A model generated the notes under the pieces. The model made no database searches and was not told the DNA's origin. It saw only the letters and a list, made by a program, of their open reading frames with translations. Made by a program: the position numbers and the translations under genes. Positions 37,074 to 49,430 of a stretch of DNA of 64,000 bases are shown piece after piece (the stretch's first letter is position 1; the number at the start of each line of letters is the position of its first letter). The stretch comes from Coptis chinensis (Eukaryota > Streptophyta > Magnoliopsida > Ranunculales > Ranunculaceae), in assembly GCA_015680905.1 (NCBI GenBank), contig CM027377.1, positions 38,154,501-38,218,500 on the forward strand. Reading direction: 5' to 3'.

Positions 37074-38444
37074 TGATATCTGAAGCTCCAGACAGGTGAT
37101 CTGTACATTCAGTATGCACAGTAAGCTAGTGCGCCTGTAAAAGACATTTGACTCATCTCGCCCCTTGTGCTAGTGAAGCATCTGTGACATTGATAACTTC
37201 GAGAGTCATATGAGCTTTTGGGGCACACTTTTTCTTCTCTTTTCCTTTAATGTTGTAGAGGTGTTTCATCTTCATTTAAAGAATTCCTTGTGAAGAGTTT
37301 AGAGAGGTAGGTTTGATAACAGGTTTCTGTTGTAACATCTAGTTCTGTAATCCAACTTGTCTCTCCCGCTGTAGTTCGTGAAATCACTGGTGGGAGTTGT
37401 TGGTACAGCGTTCTGTGTTAAGGCCAATTTCCAACTGTAGTTTGATTTCAACCTAGTCCATTAGTTTGATTGAATATTTCATCAATATTGGAACATTTCC
37501 CTCGAGGGAAATTTTGAGGGTGGATATCTAAAGCGTAATCGCAGAATCATTGATCATCTATCATGTAATTAGGCCAATACCATTTGTTCCTCTCGTTTTG
37601 AGAAATAAATGATTGAAAACTGAATCATTGATCATGTATCGTTTGATCGTTGCAATGAATTGGTTAAGACTGAAATTCTGATCATTCTGCCTGTTTCCAA
37701 ACAAATTCTAGCGACCAAATTGTGTCAATCAGACGCCAGAATAGGACTACGGGATTACTTCTGGGAAGTAGCAGGAAACTGCACGATTTAACAGAAACAA
37801 CGAACACATGATTGTAAGTGTGATTGTCAATTTGGAGCTGAGTTTCTAACAATAATTATCTTGCCATAAAATTTCACGTAACAAAGCTATGTCCTAGGGA
37901 AGAAACAAGACCTACAATCGAGTCCAATTCTTCCCAATTTTTTTTATTCGAGCCAGTTAGACTCTTGTCATAACTCGCCCGTTATGCCTGCAATGCAGCA
38001 ATCATATGAGGCTTAGATGGCTTCATGTAGAATAGGCCAGAGTAGGCTGAGAGAATTGAGCCATCACGATTGTTTTATAAGCAAATGCCTTTTGGACCGG
38101 TTCAACAAAGCCTACTTAACCAAATGCAAACATCTGGACCATTAAATTCGGAACAGGAAAGTCAAGCTTACAGCATTGTCCTGAACTCCTGGGTATATAT
38201 TCATCAGCATACCAGCAGATACTAAGAAGCAAACTCAGCGAACTCGAGAAATGAGATCCATAGAAGTCTGGGCTAAAGCCACATCTTTAAAGGTAACAGA
38301 CCTTAAAAAAAGGGGCCAGGTATATTTTAACAGCTACATAATAACAGTTTTCCACTGGTACAAGCTAGAAAAAACTCAAATACATTGGCCTCTCCTCCTG
38401 GGTGACCATTTATTTAGTACCGAAGAACCACTGAGAACCCGAAC
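37074..38444. other. AHL 3' region and AHL-GPX spacer
   Basis: The first 400 bp or so is the probable AHL 3' UTR, T-rich as usual. AATAAA occurs at about 37604. The right part would contain the 3' UTR of the convergent GPX-like gene, which ends at 38445. No other coding sequence seen. Confidence 0.5.
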
Positions 38445-40132
38445 TTAAGCAGCCAACAGCTTCTTTATATCCTTCTGCAAGCACATAAAAACCGTAATGT
38501 AAGGTAAAGATGAAAAACAAGTGAAAACATCTCCATAACTACTCGGGCCAACGACCAAGAGACCAAGAGAGAGTGGTTGTTACCTCAATGCTGAGAGGGG
38601 ATGTTGTAGGGGCATAACGCTCCACTACATGGCCATTCTTGTCAACCAGAAACTTGGAGAAGTTCCACTTGATACCGTCTCCAAAGAGACCACCTTTGCT
38701 TGACTTGAGGAATTTGTATATTGGGGCAGCAGTGGCCCCGTTTACATCAACCTAAAACAAACATAATAAACTGGAGTGAGTTCATCTCCTTTCTCCACTA
38801 CACAACACACAAGGCCAAAACCTCATAGCGAAATTGAAAAACAAAGTTTTTCTTTTCTTGTCAACGAACAACTAATTAGAAACTACTATTTGTTGCAGTA
38901 CAAGTTGACTTAAGTACAAAAGGGATACACATAACATAGAGGCATCACTAGAAATTTAGAATAAAGGAGTCTCACCAATATTTACAAATAATTTGGACAT
39001 AGTAATCATATCTAGATGTAAAACCCAGTAACGAACCTAGCTCTTCATCATTTGAAACCAGCTTTGCATATATTTTTTCAAAGCATTTGATAAATATCAC
39101 TTTGTATATTCATCATCTGTTTGATGTTACTGAAAAAATCAGTCCAAACCACCAATCCATTACTGACACATCTTCACCATTATAATGAGGGTAAATGACC
39201 TGTTCTAAACTGTAAGTCCTATCAGTGGCCTCAGTTGATCATTTCATTTGTCAACAAGGGCACATATTCATTGAGCAATCATTATTTTGTTTGATAAACA
39301 AAAAGATGATACATTGACCCTTATACTACCTAGTTGTTTCATAGTCGATAATGGAATTGTTCCTGCTCCATGTATACAGATAGAAATCATGCTAAATTGC
39401 AAAGTAGTAGACATAAAAGGTTATGAAATGCACCATAAGGATGGTCAAGTTTACCTTGTCAAAGATAGGATACTCAGCTTTGAAGCGAGTGCAAGCAAAT
39501 TCCACAATCTCCTCATTAGTTCCTGGCTCCTGTGAACCAAATTGATTGCAAGGGAATGCCAATATCTCTAGACCTATACAAACAAATAAATTCTATTTCC
39601 TTAACAATCAATTTGGTTAAAATGCACATACAAACAGGAAAAACAAAGAAGATAAAACCCAAACCTTGCTCCTTGTACTTCTCATACACCTTAGCCAGCT
39701 CAGTGTAATTCGAGTTGGTCAATCCACTGCAAAAGAAAAAGAATAAAAAATATGATCAAGGACAAAAACTAAATACTGTATTAACTAAACTTAATCAAAC
39801 TTAAAGGTCCTTATATTCAATTATTACCATTGGGAAGCAACATTAACAATCAACAAAACCTTTCCCTTGTAAATGCTAAGGTCCACATCATTTCCTCTAG
39901 CATCCTGCAATCCATTGTACATTAAACTCTCACTCTAAATTCTTGAACATAACTATTCTTCAGTTTATTCAGACCCCAAACAATCAAATTACCAAAAAGA
40001 TTTTTTTTTTTAAACTTGAGACTAATAAAAGTTAAAATCAATGTTCTGTTAAAACAAAAGAGGATTAATGATTGATTAAAAAGAACAAACCTTAACAGTG
40101 AAATCATGGACGGATGATTGACTAGAAGCCAT
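38445..40132 (-). CDS. GPX: glutathione peroxidase-like protein (thioredoxin-type)
   Basis: Reduces hydrogen peroxide and lipid hydroperoxides. Plant members use Cys instead of selenocysteine and are mostly recycled by thioredoxin. Six coding exons on the minus strand (40132-40091, 39904-39828, 39726-39665, 39573-39455, 38751-38584, 38474-38445) give 165 residues with consistent phases. The peroxidatic Cys40 lies in NVASQCGLTNSNY, its codon split between exons 2 and 3. FPCNQFG holds Cys69, FACTRF holds Cys88, and Gln75, Trp129 and Asn130 complete the catalytic set. The Cys spacing (29 and 19) matches thioredoxin-dependent plant GPXs. The protein starts [14 protein letters not shown] with no transit peptide, which suggests a cytosolic form. 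The upstream in-frame stretch is the leader, not protein, because a TATA box lies about 200 bp upstream. It converges with AHL. Confidence 0.95.
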
Positions 40133-40327
40133 TGAAGAAACTGATCTCAAAGGGAAACCTGATATTTTAAAAAAGAAGAAGAAAAAAGAAAGAAAGTGAG
40201 ACGACAAATGGGGTTTATAGGATATGAAAGAGAGATTCTTGCTGTGAGATAAAAGACAATAAAAGATTGTGTTTTTGCAAGTGAAAATTTTGCGTATGGA
40301 TGAACAAGTGTTGTTGTACACGAACAT

Positions 40328-40346
40328 TTTATATATATATATATAG
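40328..40346 (-). promoter_or_regulatory. TATA box of the GPX-like gene
   Basis: The minus strand reads CTATATATATATATATAAA, about 200 bp upstream of the ATG at 40132. This would put transcription start near 40300 and give a 5' UTR of about 170 nt. Confidence 0.6.
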
Positions 40347-40349
40347 CCT

Positions 40350-40978
40350 TCACAACACAAGAGATTCTGTACTCATCTTCATGTGGAGATACCAAGTACA
40401 CGTGAATGCTATATGTGTGCACATGTGGCTCGTTCGTGAAGGTGTATGTAACGTTGACTTTGTTATCTTTGTGTTGATAAAGATACTTGGTTAGGAAAAG
40501 TTGCCAACTCTACGTCGACCCATGGTTACTGGCTTTAAACTTTGTTCCTATCTTTTATACTTGTTCCTTGCTCTTATTGCACTACTGCACCCAAATGATG
40601 TTGTGATTATCCATTAAGATGCCAGCATGATGAATGAGTGCTCTTATAGCTGTAATTTCTATCTCAAAATTTTGTTTGAATGAAAATTTGATACAGTTTT
40701 TGGAAATGGCTACAGATTAAATGTAAAGATTTACTGTCTTAACTTAACATTTAGGAAATTGGAAAACAGTTTCAGCACGAAGATTGGAAACGGCTGGTTT
40801 GTTTAAACCCGCAGTTGCCACACTTTTTACTCCATATATGCTGATTGGCTAGTCACTGAAAGAAACAGTTAACAAGTTATTCATCTTCCTCTCAACTTTC
40901 TCAAGCAACAAGCCATAGGAAAGAAATAATCAGAGGAGATCTACAAACTTACAGGCCAGTTTACAAACAGTAACTCAT
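40350..40978. other. spacer between GPX-like promoter and MCTP 3' end
   Basis: About 630 bp with no coding sequence. It must contain the upstream GPX-like promoter and the MCTP 3' UTR. It includes a short ACACGTG word near 40399. Confidence 0.5.
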
Positions 40979-43900
40979 TTACAGCATGCTATCAGTCCTT
41001 GCAGGGAGCCGGCGGAAGAAATTAATTGGGACTGAGGGCAACCTATGGCGGAACCTGGGGTGCCTCATGAAGTAAAACCCTGCTATAACCGCCACTATCT
41101 GAAAAGGAGTTACATACAATACTAGTGCAGCGACAAGGCAAAATGTGACGAAAATTGCTGTAGCTCGTGGATCCCGCCAGCTCAACAGTGCTTGCATACG
41201 CTCCCCTTGGGTTGCTATGTCACCCACCACTGTCTGTATCCTCCCTGCTACACTCCTAAGCCGATCATATCTCATACGAACAAGTTCTGGGCTTCGGGAT
41301 GTTGGGAACGTGTCAAATTCCTCATCCAGTTCGTCAGGGTGCACCCCCTCTGCATAGGAGATCCTCGTGTTCATGTGGGGAGGGTATCTTGGCCTATAGC
41401 GGAAGTTCCATATTCCAATAAGGAACATGTACAGAAAGACAGTGGGCAATATCAGTTCTGGGAAACACACTAGCATCACAAAGAGCACATGCACAAGCAC
41501 TGTAGTAATAGGGTTCTTCCACATGCAAACATCCCCAAACCATTTACCAACAGCAAACAAACCCGAGAACACAGACATTAGACGGAAAAAGTTTGCCTTG
41601 CTACGACGCATGCTCCAAAGATGCGAGTCCACATCAGACATGTACTCAACTATCTCTTTACGAAGTGGGGGTTCTGCACGGTTCAGCCGTGCTGCTACAA
41701 TGTTCACAGCTTGGTGACGCAGCATGTCAAGCTGCACTACACTTAATGGTCGTACATAGTGCATTTTAGGTAAAAGGGGACGTGAGTATATATACATCAT
41801 GTTCACCAAAGACGTACACGAAAAACGTATTGCTAGATGCAATTCCCCCATCTTCTTAACACCGGAAGGGTGTAAAACCAGCAGTGGATAAGAGTGTGTA
41901 TACACACGGCCTGTCTCAAGTGTTGAAATACGTATCCGGACCTTCCCAATCTTTAAATCTCTGCTAGGGTTAGAACCCTTTTCCCCAAGTTGGCCATTAT
42001 CGAAAACACCTACAGTAAGAACCGTAGCGGGATCATACACTTCCCAAGTATATTGCTCATTGTACTTTGGGCTCAAGCTATTGATGATAGTACGTGAACG
42101 CACCCATTTGTGACCGTACTTTGCTACACAATATGTGTCTGATGTGCCCTTTCCATCTCGTGTTTTAATTGGGTGCACCCCCTCAATGTTCAGGATACCA
42201 AGCTCCAACACACCAATTGAAGACTTCCACAGCTGTTTTGCTGTTGGACGTAGGTCACTGCTGTAATGTGTAGACTCATCCAGCACATGATAACCACCAT
42301 CGAGACAGACACGTAAGTGAATACGACTAGAGAACTTCTCCTTCTTTAACTGATCGACATCAATGGCAATGGGCTTGTCAAGGTTGAACCAACGGGTGTG
42401 GATCATCCGGTCATCTGCACGCTTCTCAACTGAGTTTAATGGTATGTAGACCCTCCCAATGATTTCATCTTTGTTGGCTGCCACACGATCTTCGACTGTA
42501 AGGACAAGTGGGTCTTCAAACGGTTCAGCAGTAACAAATAGCAAATCCTCATTCCACAGTGGATTCAGTGTACGGGCTTGGATTGTCTTTGTTTTCAGCA
42601 CCTGGCTACCTATCTGTACCTTAACGTAGACATCTGGGAAACGAGTCTTCTCAGTTGGAACCAAGTCCTGTGCCTCAATAATATTAACACGTACATACCA
42701 AAGCCTTGGTGCATGATATACCTTTGACCGTATATGAGTGTAGGCAGATGCAGAGATATCAACTGGTGTTGCTGCATCAGAGTGCCATGCATCTGGGAAG
42801 GCTTCATCAGCTTGAGTGCCAATCCAAACAGCAAGCATCAACTCAGATTTTGACTTCTCTCCCTTCTTGTCCTCAAGCCGATACCACTCTGGAGCCAGTG
42901 GACTATCTGGAGGAACTCGGGTTGGAACCTCATTGAGATCAAACCTCACAATTCCCACAAAATCATCTTTGACAAGATCCTTGTCCTTGACCACAACTTC
43001 GAGTACAGATGCCTGCATTCTCTCCCTAGAAAAGGCAAACACTTCGTTCCACTCAGGATTTTGCTGTTTCCCGAAGTGCCGGGTAGTTCCTTTGTAATTT
43101 CCAATCCTCACCTCAACATATGGGTCAAGGCTCCCTGTGATGTCCATCGAAGGTAGTTCACGAGCCTTAACGACTCGAACAAAGAGGAACAACATCTTCT
43201 CTACCAAGTCGTAAGTGCTAGAAGGCTTGTCAGACCGTATTACACGACCACCAACAATCTGTCCCCCACCAAGGAAGGGACTAGTCTCCTTAAGCGCATA
43301 GTCAACTGGTTGGGATGATGAGGATGAGTGCATACGAACAGTATTTGGTTGTTGAGGTTCAGCTTTCATCTCATCAGCTGCATATCTCACCGGTTGCTGA
43401 TTCATAGTTGTTGCAAAGTGTGGCTCTTTGTGCTGCTGCTGCTTTGGAAGGTGATGGAAAGTGTGCCTCTTCTCTGCTTTGTCATTAGAGGATGTGTTTG
43501 GAACCGAATTATGATTTTGATGGACCGGCGCTTGAGCATGGTTTGTGTGTGTGTCAGTATTTGTGAAGGATTCCATTGCAGGAAGTGGGTTAGATGATTT
43601 TATAGATGGGTCATCAGTAATATAGACTTTCAGACCAAGCTCCCCTTTTACACGTGACAACATGTGACGCTTTTCCAAAGGGTAGTGTAATACTACAGCG
43701 TCAGCGTCGGGAACGAAAGATGTTCCAGTGAGCCGAACCTTCCCAAGGAAATCTCTGGAGTGGGATCCTTTTACATTATTGTAGACATGAGCTTCAAGGA
43801 CAAGGCTGTGAAGATGAGCTGGTTCCGAGATGTTGAAGTAGAAACTTTCATTCCAAACGGGGTTAAGATCTTTATCTTTGGTGGTAGTTCGGAACTTCTG

Positions 43901-44014
43901 GCCATCAAAGTAAAGCTCGACAAATGCACAGGACGATCCCTGACCATCTTTGGGCATGAGGTTGTGAGCACTCGCCACTTCCACCCCTAGCTTGAGGTTG
44001 TTCATGATGAACAA
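40979..44014 (-). CDS. MCTP: multiple C2 domain and transmembrane protein (MCTP)
   Basis: A plant MCTP of 1011 residues in one uninterrupted exon, as is usual for this family. MCTPs sit in the endoplasmic reticulum, often at plasmodesmata, and include FTIP1 and QUIRKY; C2 domains bind Ca2+ and anionic lipids. C2A spans about residues 5-135 (GVEVASAHNLMPKDGQGSS, DLNPVWNESFYF). A Gln/His-rich linker runs 145-270. C2B is at about 275-400 (VVKARELPSMDITGSLDPYV), C2C at 440-560 (VNIIEAQDLVPTEK), and C2D at 600-730 (GILNIEGVHPIKTRDGKG). The C-terminal PRT_C region (about 830-1011) has two hydrophobic segments near 855-895 and 950-985 for membrane anchoring, separated by RMRYDRLRSVAGRIQTVVGD. Translation starts at MFIMNNLKLG, or three codons later at MNNLKLG. 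I cannot assign it to a numbered Arabidopsis MCTP. Confidence 0.96.
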   Translation of the reverse strand: MFIMNNLKLGVEVASAHNLMPKDGQGSSCAFVELYFDGQKFRTTTKDKDLNPVWNESFYFNISEPAHLHSLVLEAHVYNNVKGSHSRDFLGKVRLTGTSFVPDADAVVLHYPLEKRHMLSRVKGELGLKVYITDDPSIKSSNPLPAMESFTNTDTHTNHAQAPVHQNHNSVPNTSSNDKAEKRHTFHHLPKQQQHKEPHFATTMNQQPVRYAADEMKAEPQQPNTVRMHSSSSSQPVDYALKETSPFLGGGQIVGGRVIRSDKPSSTYDLVEKMLFLFVRVVKARELPSMDITGSLDPYVEVRIGNYKGTTRHFGKQQNPEWNEVFAFSRERMQASVLEVVVKDKDLVKDDFVGIVRFDLNEVPTRVPPDSPLAPEWYRLEDKKGEKSKSELMLAVWIGTQADEAFPDAWHSDAATPVDISASAYTHIRSKVYHAPRLWYVRVNIIEAQDLVPTEKTRFPDVYVKVQIGSQVLKTKTIQARTLNPLWNEDLLFVTAEPFEDPLVLTVEDRVAANKDEIIGRVYIPLNSVEKRADDRMIHTRWFNLDKPIAIDVDQLKKEKFSSRIHLRVCLDGGYHVLDESTHYSSDLRPTAKQLWKSSIGVLELGILNIEGVHPIKTRDGKGTSDTYCVAKYGHKWVRSRTIINSLSPKYNEQYTWEVYDPATVLTVGVFDNGQLGEKGSNPSRDLKIGKVRIRISTLETGRVYTHSYPLLVLHPSGVKKMGELHLAIRFSCTSLVNMMYIYSRPLLPKMHYVRPLSVVQLDMLRHQAVNIVAARLNRAEPPLRKEIVEYMSDVDSHLWSMRRSKANFFRLMSVFSGLFAVGKWFGDVCMWKNPITTVLVHVLFVMLVCFPELILPTVFLYMFLIGIWNFRYRPRYPPHMNTRISYAEGVHPDELDEEFDTFPTSRSPELVRMRYDRLRSVAGRIQTVVGDIATQGERMQALLSWRDPRATAIFVTFCLVAALVLYVTPFQIVAVIAGFYFMRHPRFRHRLPSVPINFFRRLPARTDSML

Positions 44015-44096
44015 TTTTCTTTTTTTATTCAGTTGCTGGGTAAAAAGGCTTCAACTGATACCGAAAGATAAAAACCTGAGAGGAGCTCACTGATAC

Positions 44097-45752
44097 CTGA
44101 AAAACAGGAAAAAATATATATTAAAGACACAAGTAGGAGTCTAAAAAACAAAAAACATAACAAAAAGAAAAAGAAAAACACAAACTCATACACACTTTGA
44201 CACTTACGATAAAACCAAAAAAGCACAAGACACAAAATACTTGCAGAAAAGAAAAACAATTGATGAGTAGCTAACAAAATACTTTATTTAAGAGTAAGGC
44301 AGATAAGAACACATCATGATGCAGAGTCTATAAGTTTGTCACATATTGGGAAAGATAGTGTATACCCTGCTATCACAAGATTTACTTTTGATCTAATAGC
44401 ATATAGTCCGTATTATCATCACAAAGAAGCAGGTTTACTGAGATAGCACTAAAACTCTTTCCATAAAAGTCATATTAATGGTCAGATGAACCCTGCCACC
44501 ATTGATCCAAATGTTCACTCATTATATACGATGTCTACTATCTCAGTCACGTGCAAATCGAATGATCCCTTGAGGCAACTATCCAAGTCCAATTGAAAAT
44601 GTTACGCGTATGCCAGGCAGAACTAAACGACATATACTTCAAGTTATTACGCAGTAACATTTATAGGTTGATAAATGGATGAGATTGTTACTTAGGTAGG
44701 AGCATTAGCATTGTCCTTCAAGTCTAAAGCTCAATCTAGACCTTTATGGAGACCTAAGAAAATGTATCCAGATTACTAAATACCATAGAGCAATCACAAT
44801 TTTTGGTATTCACAAAAATGCTTATAAAACACATAATCCTAATTATTTCCGACCGCTAAAAGTATCCAATTGTCGTAAATATTAGGTACCCCAAAAACCA
44901 ACAAATCGCCTATACACTGAATATCTCAGACCATGCTCTTGATCCAAAACATGAGAAAGCTTAAGAAAGTAAACCAAATTCCTAATAACATAAAGATAAC
45001 CCCAATGTTATAATGCAGGGAATCCAAAGTTATAATGCAGGTCCTATTCCTATGAATAAAAAAGATCCATTTTCCTTTTTCCCTTATGAAGCTAAGATCT
45101 GAATGGTTGAGAAGATTCAATAAAGGCGACAAAAAGAAACGTGGCTAGAGAAGTTGTTAATTAAAATGACTTTACAAGTCATAGAAAGTTAGAAACCACA
45201 TTTGGAATCTCAAAAGAAATATTGAAAAGTTCAGTTAGGTAATTGGTATTGATCAACTTTTCAAGACAAGAACAACAACCACCACAAAGAAGTGGGGATG
45301 GGCCACCCTAGTTAAAAATCAATCCACCTTTCTCTCTCTTCTGAATTTTCTTATTCATAATAGGATCTTCAGATATTCAAAACCAAACTAACTCACTTAG
45401 GGATCTCAAAATCAAAAACCAAGAAAATTATATAAAACTTTTCAGTTCATAATCCTTAAAGGTCTTAATACTCATTTAAGAAACAAACTATTCAAAGATC
45501 AATCAAAATGTTTTCAGATAATGCATGTAATTAAAAAATAACAAAAACATAGCAAATCAAACACGTTTTGCTTGACTAAAGAGAATAAAAAGCCAAAAAG
45601 AACACATTTTTATGTTTAATTACTTTAACAGGATCTCTAACTCGAATATTGTATACTCTTTAGAAGTAGAACTAAGAAATTATACTAAAAACAAGCTCTG
45701 TGAACACCAACAAGCATTTTAACAGAAAGAAAGCAGAAGAAGAAGAGCCCAC
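44097..45752 (-). other. probable 5' UTR intron of MCTP
   Basis: On the minus strand, AAATTAAG-GTGGGC at 45752 is a good donor and CTGTTTTTCAG at 44097-44107 a good acceptor 83 bp before the ATG. The interval is AT-rich and has no coding sequence. Leader introns are common in plant genes with intronless coding regions. This is inferred from splice-site appearance only. Confidence 0.5.
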
Positions 45753-46334
45753 CTTAATTTTACTCTGTAAAAGATTTATTGTAGCATGCTGGCCAAGGAA
45801 GAAGTGGTTTACTCTTTGGACTTAAACATTGAAACCTGTCAAAATGCAGAGAGAAAAAAAAGAGCAACGACGTGTGGAACTTGAAGAGAAAGTATAAAGA
45901 AGAAAGTGAGATGGATCGGAGAAGGAAAGAAAGACGTGTTATTGTTGTTGGGAGTGACAAAATTTCTTTATCGCCATTAGTACTTTTTTTTTTCTCTGTT
46001 TGTTTGTTTTTGATTTTAAGGATTTTAAAAAATCAACTTAACGTCAGGCAAAATTCAATTTTTACTTTTCAAATTTCAACGGATAAGTTGGTCAGGTTTT
46101 AGTTCATGACGGATTTCACCTCTGGTTTCTCTCATTATCACACGAGTATGTCAAACAGGTTTCACATTTTTTTGTTTTTTGTTTTTAAGGAATATTTTTA
46201 AGGAATCAAGTATCTCAATTATTTAGCAATAAACGATTTGGTGTGGTGATGTGACCCGATCGTCGAATACTGTGATGTGATCTTCGACTTCTTGGCTAAT
46301 CCTGTTGTGTGTTTAAGGTGTTATATATATATAT

Positions 46335-46680
46335 GGGGATGGTTATACTAACTCCACCTTATCGTGACTCCAAAGTTACTCCACTTCTAATAGTGGACTT
46401 ATAAGATGAATTGAGAGCTAATTTTTTGTAGAAATATACATAATATGATGAAGAGCCCACAAAAAAATCAACTTAATTGAATATGTTTAACCTTGTCAAA
46501 GTTTATATGCGAAATTAAACAAATATAAGTAGTTGGATAATTTCAAAACATTATAAATGATATTTGACGAGATTGTACATCTTCAAATGAATTGATTTTT
46601 TGTAAGGATAATCTCTATGATGTAGAGAACATCTCCACAAAAAATTAGCTTCTAATTCATTGTATTTATATATATATATG
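46335..46680 (+). mobile_element. MITE-related fragment
   Basis: The first 90 bp or so (GGGGATGGTTATACTAACTCCACC...) match, inverted, the right end of the MITE at 50086-50723, including TGACTCCAAAGTTACTCCA and AAGATGAATTGAGA. I cannot define its other end; a second GAGGGAGGGATCC motif follows at 46681. Confidence 0.55.
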
Positions 46681-47830
46681 AGGGAGGGATCCACAATTTC
46701 ACCTACAAGAAAAATTAGAATCTAAATTTTTTTTTTTTTTTTTTTGTAAATATGTCTAATAAACTATGAAAATCACTTCCACAAAATTTTATCTCAGTTG
46801 ATGATGTTTAACAATGTCAAAAAATACTTGAAAAATTTTAGACTGTTAAAAAAAAATTAAAATTAGTAATATTTTTTAATTAGATTAGAAATTTCCAAAT
46901 TAACCAAATTTTAGTAGTAGATCATATTCACAAAATATTAGCTCTTAACTCGTTTTGTAAAGAAACGTGGTATAAATCATGATATAAAAAAACATAGTAA
47001 AGGATCTCTTATTATCAAAATACAATTGTATCACTTTTGAATGATGTTATTATTTATTTACTGTGTACTTTAGAAGGAAAATCGAAAGATTTGGAAATCC
47101 TTAAGCTTTCTTGATAATCATATTTACAGCTCAATTTAGACTCATGTGGTTTATCAAAAAAATAAAAAAAACTCATGTGCATCTCCGTTATTTGTTAAAA
47201 GGTGTCCATATCCTTGCAAGTTGGTCGCAATAATCTAATGAAATTATGAAACCGTTGAAAAGCAAAAAACGGAGTCACCCCACCACCCCCACAGAAATTA
47301 TGAAAGCGTTGAATGGTTATATAGTTTCTTCGTCTTTTCCCATACTGAACGTTGGGAGAGAAAAAAGAAAAAAAAAGTGTGTGCGAACCTAGAAAGAGAC
47401 CCACATTTTTATCGTAATGAGTAATGACTATTGTAGTATTGTACCAAAAGTCTAAACCAAAGAGTCTTCAGATCAGTTACTTCTCTGATAGTAACCATTT
47501 CTATTACACATTTACACCAGTACATTTTTGACGTTGGATTGTAATTCTGAGGTTGCGTTGATTATGCAATGTTGGACATCTTTGTGTGTCTATCGAATTA
47601 CACTCAAATTTCACCACTGGTAAAGAAATATCCTTAGAAGGATTTGAATGCCTTTAAAGTTTAAATAGGCCTGAATGAGCATTGAAGAATAGTTTCGTAA
47701 GGTGGTCAGAAAAGGATGAGAGGACCAATTCTGCGCCAAAATCACTATCAAAGAAACATTTTTTTCAAAATCACTTACAAACCCAATTTTTCGGGTGAAA
47801 ATAACTATTAAAGACAAATATTCCGAATTT
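46681..47830. other. AT-rich gene-free stretch
   Basis: Very AT-rich, with T-runs at about 46727 and 47155-47170, and no credible ORF. The last 150 bp resemble part of the repeat element around the TATGAACA array. Confidence 0.5.
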
Positions 47831-47869
47831 TAAATTAATATATTATGATTTTACTTTTTGTGTTGGTTT

Positions 47870-48270
47870 GGTATTGTTCATATCTCTTCACGTGTGAACA
47901 ATATTTGTTCATACCCAAATAAGTAAATATACCTCATATATTATGTTGAGATATGAACAAAAATTATTCATAACTTATGTTGTCTCAAATATGTATGAAC
48001 ATATTCATGTTCTTACATATTAATCATACATTATGTTGAGATATGAACAATGATTGTTTATACTCCAATAAGTATTCTTACTAATCATACATTATGTTGA
48101 GGTGTGAACAGTGATTGTTCATACCTTAAATAGATAAAAATAATTGTTGTTCATACTCCAATAGATGTTCTTACTTATATACATTATGTTGAAATTCATA
48201 ATTTAGTAGGTGTTCTCACTAATCGTACGTTATGTTGAGGTATGAACAACGATTATTCATACTACATATG
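47870..48270. repeat. TATGAACA/TGTTCATA array 1
   Basis: About 400 bp in which GTATGAACA and TGTTCATA(C) recur at irregular spacing, many arranged as short palindromes such as GAACAATGATTGTTC, with ACATTATGTTGA between them. No coding frame survives. A second array lies at 54577-55020. Confidence 0.75.
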
Positions 48271-49430
48271 TCGAGTCGTTTTGGTTGAGTCGGATAGTTT
48301 TTTTTATTTCATGGAAGTATACTTATCATAAAATCTACCTGTCTTTGTGAGTGATTATAAAAAAAAAATGTAGATTTGAGAGTGATTTTTTCTTAACCAA
48401 AAACAAAAAAAAAGATCAGCTAACACCTGTATACCAAGCTAACCCCACTAAACTCCATGAGTTGCCTCTACTAATTTCTTCATTTCTCATTTTTTTTTCT
48501 ACATTTTTTTTCCCTTTTTATTCTTTTAAACCCTTAATTCATTAACAATCAAGAACAAACTCAAACCCAATTAAATTTGTGTTATAGAGAACTCACAAAC
48601 AAGTTCAAATCCCTGTCTTCTTTATCTACAATCGACAACAACGATTTTCAAAAACTCCCCAACACTAGCTTGATAGAAATTTTCAAATATTCTTTTGGTA
48701 TGCAAATTATACTGAAATATTAGTATGTTCAAAACTAAAAGAATTTTAAATTTTCCAGTATAGATAAGCAAGCCATGGCTAGAAATTTGTAGAAATAGAG
48801 AGAAAAATGACTTTTGTTATGTCGAAATTGTGAACATGCAAAAGGTCCAAATACAAATACAAAAGGAAGATATCGATTTTTTTTTGAGTTTGGCTTATGT
48901 TTATGAGGATGGATACATTGAGATTAATGAATATGGAAAAACAATAGATGGGGAATTTCATTCATTGAAAGAGAAGAAGTAGAATCTCGAAACTCTTGTT
49001 TTCTTAATATTAATTTGTTTTACTTTTCTATGTACGACTATTTTTATAATCTTTTAGGAAAGAAAGAAAGAAGAGCCACAACTCCACAAGTGACGAAGTT
49101 TAGTGGGTTACTTTGAAATACACGTGAACAACTCACATCTCAAGATATAACCCAAATATCCACTTTGACAGTTGATAAAATGTGCACTCTAAATGTACTT
49201 GCTACAGAAATAGGGATGCAACTTTTATTTTTATTTTTATTTTTTGACGGAATGTTTCGTACTTTCATTCCGTTTAACACCTTTGCATTAGCCAACCCCT
49301 TCTCACCAAGAAGATAACTATGTCTTATGTGGCCACCTATGCAGAGGTAATAAGTTGTTCTTTGCATGGGAAATGCTGTGGGGACTATTTTTTCTGCCAT
49401 TTTTGTCTCTATGTTCAGAAAATCGTTTCC
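48271..49430. other. AT-rich gene-free stretch
   Basis: No credible coding sequence. Poly(A/T) tracts and short pyrimidine-rich blocks only. Confidence 0.5.

Noticed and set aside
40076-40360. N-terminal extension of the GPX-like protein in the same frame
   Set aside because: It would run through the TATA box and a pyrimidine-rich leader. The Met at 40132 gives the usual cytosolic GPX length.
48596-48620. tRNA-like GTTCAAATCCC box
   Set aside because: No acceptor stem, D-arm or A-box at the right distance upstream.
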